A stretch of 64,000 bases of DNA from Paracoccaceae bacterium. GTDB lineage: Bacteria > Pseudomonadota > Alphaproteobacteria > Rhodobacterales > Rhodobacteraceae. The notes below the pieces were generated by a model. The model was given only the letters and a program-made list of their open reading frames with translations, was not told where the DNA came from and did no database searches. Below, in pieces: positions 60,754 to 64,000 of this stretch (positions are counted from its first letter, which is position 1; every line of letters starts with the position of its first letter). The DNA lies in the NCBI GenBank assembly GCA_014872815.1, contig WKFK01000015.1:434001-498000 (forward strand), given 5' to 3'. Both the position numbers and the translations under genes were made by a program.

Positions 60754-61412
60754 TGCGATGGATGTCTCTTATTTTGCTTGGCGGCAGTTTGGTTCTGTCC
60801 GGCTGTGGTGGGATTGGTACAATCAGCCGAGCCACCGCGCCGACCGACCTCTATACGCTGACCCCAAAGAGCACGTTTGATACCGGTCTTCCGCGTCTGC
60901 GCCAGCAGTTAACGGTTGAAGAGCCCACGGCTTCCTCGGCGGTGAATACCGATCAAGTTGCGGTGCAGCCGACGCCTTATCGGTTTGAATACCTGCCCCG
61001 CGCACGCTGGGTCGACCGCGCGCCGGTGATGCTGCAGACGCTGTTGATTGAGAGCTATGAGAACAGCGGCAAAGTGGGGGCCGTTGGGCGCTCCTCTGTG
61101 GGATTGCGCCCGGATTACATGATCGTCAGTGACCTGCGCGAGTTTCAGGCCCGCCTGCCCAAAGCGAACAGCGAAAGTGAGGCGCTTGAGATCCATGTGA
61201 TGCTCAACATCAAGATTGTCGACGCCTTTGACGATCACATCATTGGCTCAAAAACCTTTGAGCGGGTGTCGATTTCTCCATCCGATGAAATGGATGACAT
61301 CGTTTTGGCCTTTGATGAGGCCTTGGGCAAAAGCATGCGCCGCGCCGTGGAGTGGAGCGTGAAGACCATCTACAGCCACGGCCAGCGTAACCCACGCCCC
61401 ACGTTGCGTTAG
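60750..61412 (+). CDS. PqiC/YmbA-like lipoprotein of the MCE transporter
   Basis: 220 residues with a lipoprotein signal (SLILLGGSLVLSGC, lipidated cysteine near residue 19). The mature part has YTLTPKSTFD and the DUF330-type RWVDRAPVMLQTLLIESYENSG. Such ABC-transport auxiliary lipoproteins sit in the outer membrane and dock MCE assemblies. Its end overlaps the convergent gene by 4 nt. Confidence 0.88.
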   Translation: MMRWMSLILLGGSLVLSGCGGIGTISRATAPTDLYTLTPKSTFDTGLPRLRQQLTVEEPTASSAVNTDQVAVQPTPYRFEYLPRARWVDRAPVMLQTLLIESYENSGKVGAVGRSSVGLRPDYMIVSDLREFQARLPKANSESEALEIHVMLNIKIVDAFDDHIIGSKTFERVSISPSDEMDDIVLAFDEALGKSMRRAVEWSVKTIYSHGQRNPRPTLR

Positions 61413-62047
61413 TAGACCTTCAGCCTGCACAGCATTGTGTTGTTGGTTTCCAGATCGGGGCCCCAGATGAACTCTGCCGCGCGATCCCAAGAGATTTTCG
61501 TGTAGCCACCTTTGGGGCGCACATCGCGTTTCTGATACTCGGTGGCGTTGGGCCAGTCTGAGTCGTCAAAATAGTTGGCGGTCCAGCCACGTGGCGGTGT
61601 GCTGGCCTCAAAGCCACAGGCGCCTTGGCCCACGCGCGGATTGCGTTCTTTTGCGCAAGCTTTGCTTGAGGGCGCGTTGTGGATCACCTTACAGCGCCAG
61701 TCGCTGTTGGAGACCGCCACGATATCACCGGCGGTATTTTTGATCTGCAGGATGAGCCCACCATCGCCCATCTGTTGTTTGCGCGTGCCGATGTATTCCA
61801 GCCCGGTGTCGTTCTCCTTGAAGTCTTTGGCAATGATTGCCAGCGTGAACGGGCGCTCTGCCTGAAAGGTGAAGCTTTCTGCGTTGAACGACCGTTCCGT
61901 GGCAATGGAGATCCGGTCCTCGCCAACTTTGGCGCCTTTGGCATAAAGCGCAAACCAGTTGTCGGCCCAGACGTCCGCTTTGAAGGTTTCTGCGGTTGCG
62001 GCGGTACTTAGCACCAGCGTGAGGGCGCCCCCGAGGACATGCTTCAT
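61409..62047 (-). CDS. Secreted protein of unknown function
   Basis: 212 residues from ATG 62047, with GGAGG located 5 nt upstream. The signal peptide is KHVLGGALTLVLSTAATA. The mature protein has two strand-rich blocks (FALYAKGAKVGED, then YFDDSDWPNATEY and AEFIWGPDLE). The F-D-D-S-x-W-P pattern is seen in galactose-binding-like domains. Five cysteines (WRCK, SKACAK, GACGF, MLCR) could make disulfides. Family not recognised. Confidence 0.7.
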   Translation of the reverse strand: MKHVLGGALTLVLSTAATAETFKADVWADNWFALYAKGAKVGEDRISIATERSFNAESFTFQAERPFTLAIIAKDFKENDTGLEYIGTRKQQMGDGGLILQIKNTAGDIVAVSNSDWRCKVIHNAPSSKACAKERNPRVGQGACGFEASTPPRGWTANYFDDSDWPNATEYQKRDVRPKGGYTKISWDRAAEFIWGPDLETNNTMLCRLKVY

Positions 62048-62123
62048 GTCGACCTCCAAAACTTACCTGCCTTAGTGGTAGCAGCTTGAAGACCTTCGCG
62101 GAAAACAAATTGCCCAAAAGGTA

Positions 62124-62145
62124 AAGGCGCCCCTAAGGACGCCTT
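62124..62145 (-). terminator. Probable leuB terminator
   Basis: AAGGCG (62124-62129) and CGCCTT (62140-62145) pair, extended by CC/GG, with a CTAA-type loop. On the minus strand TACCTTTT follows. It lies 27 nt past the leuB stop. Confidence 0.5.
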
Positions 62146-62172
62146 CGCAAATTCTTAAGCTATGACTTACGC

Positions 62173-63276
62173 TTACAGGCTGGCGTCGAGCGCTGCCAGC
62201 AGGGCGTCGCCCATCTCAGATGTGGACACAGGGGTGCCGCCTTCCGCTTGCATCAGGTCTGCGGTGCGCACGCCATCCGCCAGAACTTTCTCCACGGCTG
62301 CTTCCAGACGGTCCGCTTCCGTGCCTTCGTTGAAGGAGTAGCGCAGCGCCATGGCAAAGGAGAGCACACAGGCGCATGGGTTGGCTTTGCCTTCGCCCGC
62401 GATGTCAGGCGCGGAGCCGTGTACCGGTTCGTACAGTGCTTTTGGACGGCCGTTGTCCATTGGTGCGCCAAGGGAGGCGGAGGGCAGCATGCCGAGCGAG
62501 CCGGTCAGCATCGCGGCGCAGTCGGACAGGATGTCGCCAAACAGGTTGTCGGTGTAGATCACGTCAAACTGCTTTGGTGCGCGCACCAGCTGCATCGCGC
62601 CGTTGTCGGCATACATGTGGGAGACTTCCACCTCTGGGTAGTCTTTGGCCACTTCGTTGACCACTTCACGCCACAGGATGCCGCTTTCCATCACGTTGGC
62701 TTTTTCCATGGAGCACAGACGCTTGTCGCGCTTCATCGCCAGCTCAAACGCCGCGCGGGCGCCACGCTCGATTTCGGATTCGGTGTAGCGCTGGGTGTTG
62801 ATGCCCACACGCTCGTTGCCTTCTTCAAAGATGCCGCGCGGCTCCCCGAAGTACACACCGGAGGTCAGTTCGCGCACGATCATGATGTCCAGACCAGACA
62901 CGATGTCGGTTTTCAGTGAGGAGAAGTCCGCCAGCGCGTCAAAACACTGCGCCGGGCGCAGGTTGGCAAACAGGTCCATCTCTTTGCGCAGGCGCAGCAG
63001 GCCGCGCTCTGGCTTCACGGAGAAGTCCAGATCGTCGTACTTTGGTCCACCCACGGCGCCCAGCAGAACCGCGTCCACTTCTTGCGCTTTGGCCATGGTG
63101 TCGTCGTGCAGCGGCACACCGTGTTTGTCATAGGCTGCGCCGCCAACAAGGTCTTCGCTCACGTCAAATTTCAGGCCGCGTTTGTCGCCAAACCAGCCAA
63201 TAATACGCTGGACCTGGGCCATGACTTCGGGGCCGATGCCGTCGCCGGCGAGGATGAGAAGCGAAGGGTTGCTCAT
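62173..63276 (-). CDS. leuB: 3-Isopropylmalate dehydrogenase
   Basis: 367 residues, normal length. [12 protein letters not shown] at the N-terminus, [43 protein letters not shown], and the NAD/Mg motif [22 protein letters not shown] with [14 protein letters not shown]. It oxidatively decarboxylates 3-isopropylmalate in leucine synthesis in the cytosol. The gene stands alone here, without leuCD in the window. Confidence 0.96.
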   Translation of the reverse strand: MSNPSLLILAGDGIGPEVMAQVQRIIGWFGDKRGLKFDVSEDLVGGAAYDKHGVPLHDDTMAKAQEVDAVLLGAVGGPKYDDLDFSVKPERGLLRLRKEMDLFANLRPAQCFDALADFSSLKTDIVSGLDIMIVRELTSGVYFGEPRGIFEEGNERVGINTQRYTESEIERGARAAFELAMKRDKRLCSMEKANVMESGILWREVVNEVAKDYPEVEVSHMYADNGAMQLVRAPKQFDVIYTDNLFGDILSDCAAMLTGSLGMLPSASLGAPMDNGRPKALYEPVHGSAPDIAGEGKANPCACVLSFAMALRYSFNEGTEADRLEAAVEKVLADGVRTADLMQAEGGTPVSTSEMGDALLAALDASL

Positions 63277-63334
63277 TGCGGTGCGTCCTTGATCAAATAG
63301 GTTCGCTACGGGTTACCGATTGACGCACGAAAGA

Positions 63335-64000
63335 TCAAGAAACAAAGGGCTTTAATGCGCTCTCAAGGTGGGTCCAAACACGGGAAATGCGCGGGGTGTG
63401 GCGCAGGCTTTCATGGGCGGTGAGCCAGACCGGCAAATGTGGAATTGGAAAGTCGATGTTGATCTCTTCGATTCCCGGTGTTTGCCGCGCAATGTGGCTC
63501 TGGCAAAACCCCAATCCGCAGCCCGCGCGCACCAGTTCCCAATAGGTGGTTTGATGGTCACAGCGTACGGCAAACCAATCCCGATCCGCAGGGATGCCCA
63601 TGCCCCGCATCTCTCGAATAATTTCATCGTTTGCATCATAGCCGACGATGTCATGATGGGGCAGGTCATCGGCTCCGGTGGGGCGACCTTTGCGCGCGAT
63701 GTAGCTCTCGGCGGCAAACATGCCCAGTTCGATATCACCAAGATGTTTGGTGATCATGTCGAGCTGCTCGGGGCGATACATGCGCACGGCAATATCAGCT
63801 TCGCGAAACAGCAGGTTCTGCGATTGATCGGACGGCACAAGCTCGATCTGGATTTGCGGTTCCTGCTGGCGCAGGTCGGCCAGGATGCCCGGCATGACAT
63901 GATGCGCCATGAAGATCGACGACGAAATGCGCACCGTGCCGGCAAGATCGGTCTCACCACCGGCGGCGGCCAGCGACAGGTCGGCCATGGCGGCGGCCAT
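63335..64000 (-). CDS. LysR-family transcriptional regulator, C-terminal part (cut by window end)
   Basis: 221 residues of the effector-binding domain: TDLAGTVRISSSIFMAHHVM, then IELVPSDQSQNLLFREADIAVR and later LVRAGCGLGFCQSH. These match the two-lobed LysR sensor. The helix-turn-helix lies beyond base 64000. The end at 63335 is followed by leuB after 58 nt, so leuB may be a target, but this is not shown. Confidence 0.88.
   Translation of the reverse strand: MAAAMADLSLAAAGGETDLAGTVRISSSIFMAHHVMPGILADLRQQEPQIQIELVPSDQSQNLLFREADIAVRMYRPEQLDMITKHLGDIELGMFAAESYIARKGRPTGADDLPHHDIVGYDANDEIIREMRGMGIPADRDWFAVRCDHQTTYWELVRAGCGLGFCQSHIARQTPGIEEINIDFPIPHLPVWLTAHESLRHTPRISRVWTHLESALKPFVS

Noticed and set aside
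1-64000. CRISPR arrays, insertion sequences, prophage, tRNA or rRNA genes
   Set aside because: No regularly spaced repeats, transposase or phage-type proteins, terminal inverted repeats with target duplications, or tRNA cloverleaf-like stretches were noticed. Almost all bases are accounted for by genes.

Overview
The window looks like the chromosome of an alphaproteobacterium of the Rhodobacterales (Roseobacter group). The reasons are the high GC content, the dense operons with ATGA-type overlaps, and several family neighbourhoods I associate with that group: DUF6505 / biotin-lipoate ligase-like / Mrp / DUF6494, and DUF3305 / DUF3306 / TorD / formate dehydrogenase. I saw no rRNA, tRNA, CRISPR array, insertion sequence or prophage.

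Layout. (1) 1-3443: the end of a probable tungstate-binding protein, a leftward operon around the Fe-S carrier Mrp, and a secreted cytochrome c. (2) 3437-17576: a respiratory formate dehydrogenase locus. It has a polyferredoxin, DUF3305 and DUF3306 proteins, a TorD chaperone, a small Tat protein, the alpha, beta and gamma subunits, a WD40-cytochrome c fusion and a tiny membrane protein, followed by an NtrC-like response regulator that lacks the GAFTGA loop and its sensor kinase. The alpha subunit carries cysteine, not selenocysteine. (3) 17715-20208: an ABC exporter and a membrane protein.

(4) 20184-30561 is the most interesting part, a ten-gene leftward locus. In transcription order it encodes a serine-palmitoyltransferase-like enzyme, a DUF4833-like secreted protein, inositol-3-phosphate synthase, a 3-ketosphinganine reductase that closely resembles the eukaryotic enzyme, a CdsA-like cytidylyltransferase, two LptF/LptG-type permeases, a PimA-like glycosyltransferase, an FGGY kinase and a phosphatidylinositol-phosphate-synthase-like transferase. 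Together these suggest synthesis, glycosylation and envelope export of an inositol-containing sphingolipid or glycolipid.

(5) 30837-36725: a peptide-type ABC importer, then a J-domain protein and a large MscS channel (36760-39820). (6) 40017-47800: an eight-gene glycan operon with a UDP-sugar dehydrogenase, four glycosyltransferases of which two are MurG-like COG4671 type, a phosphatase, a deacetylase and a methyltransferase, but no obvious flippase or polymerase. (7) 47896-56623: a U32 protein, a TauE exporter and a catabolic acyl-CoA carboxylase operon divergent from a PaaX-like regulator. (8) 56711-61412: an Mla/MCE lipid transporter with an unusually long MlaD protein. (9) 61409-64000: a secreted unknown, leuB, and the end of a LysR regulator cut by the window edge.

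Envelope lipid and glycan handling is a recurring theme (regions 4, 6 and 8). All functional calls come from reading motifs and context by eye; no database search was run.
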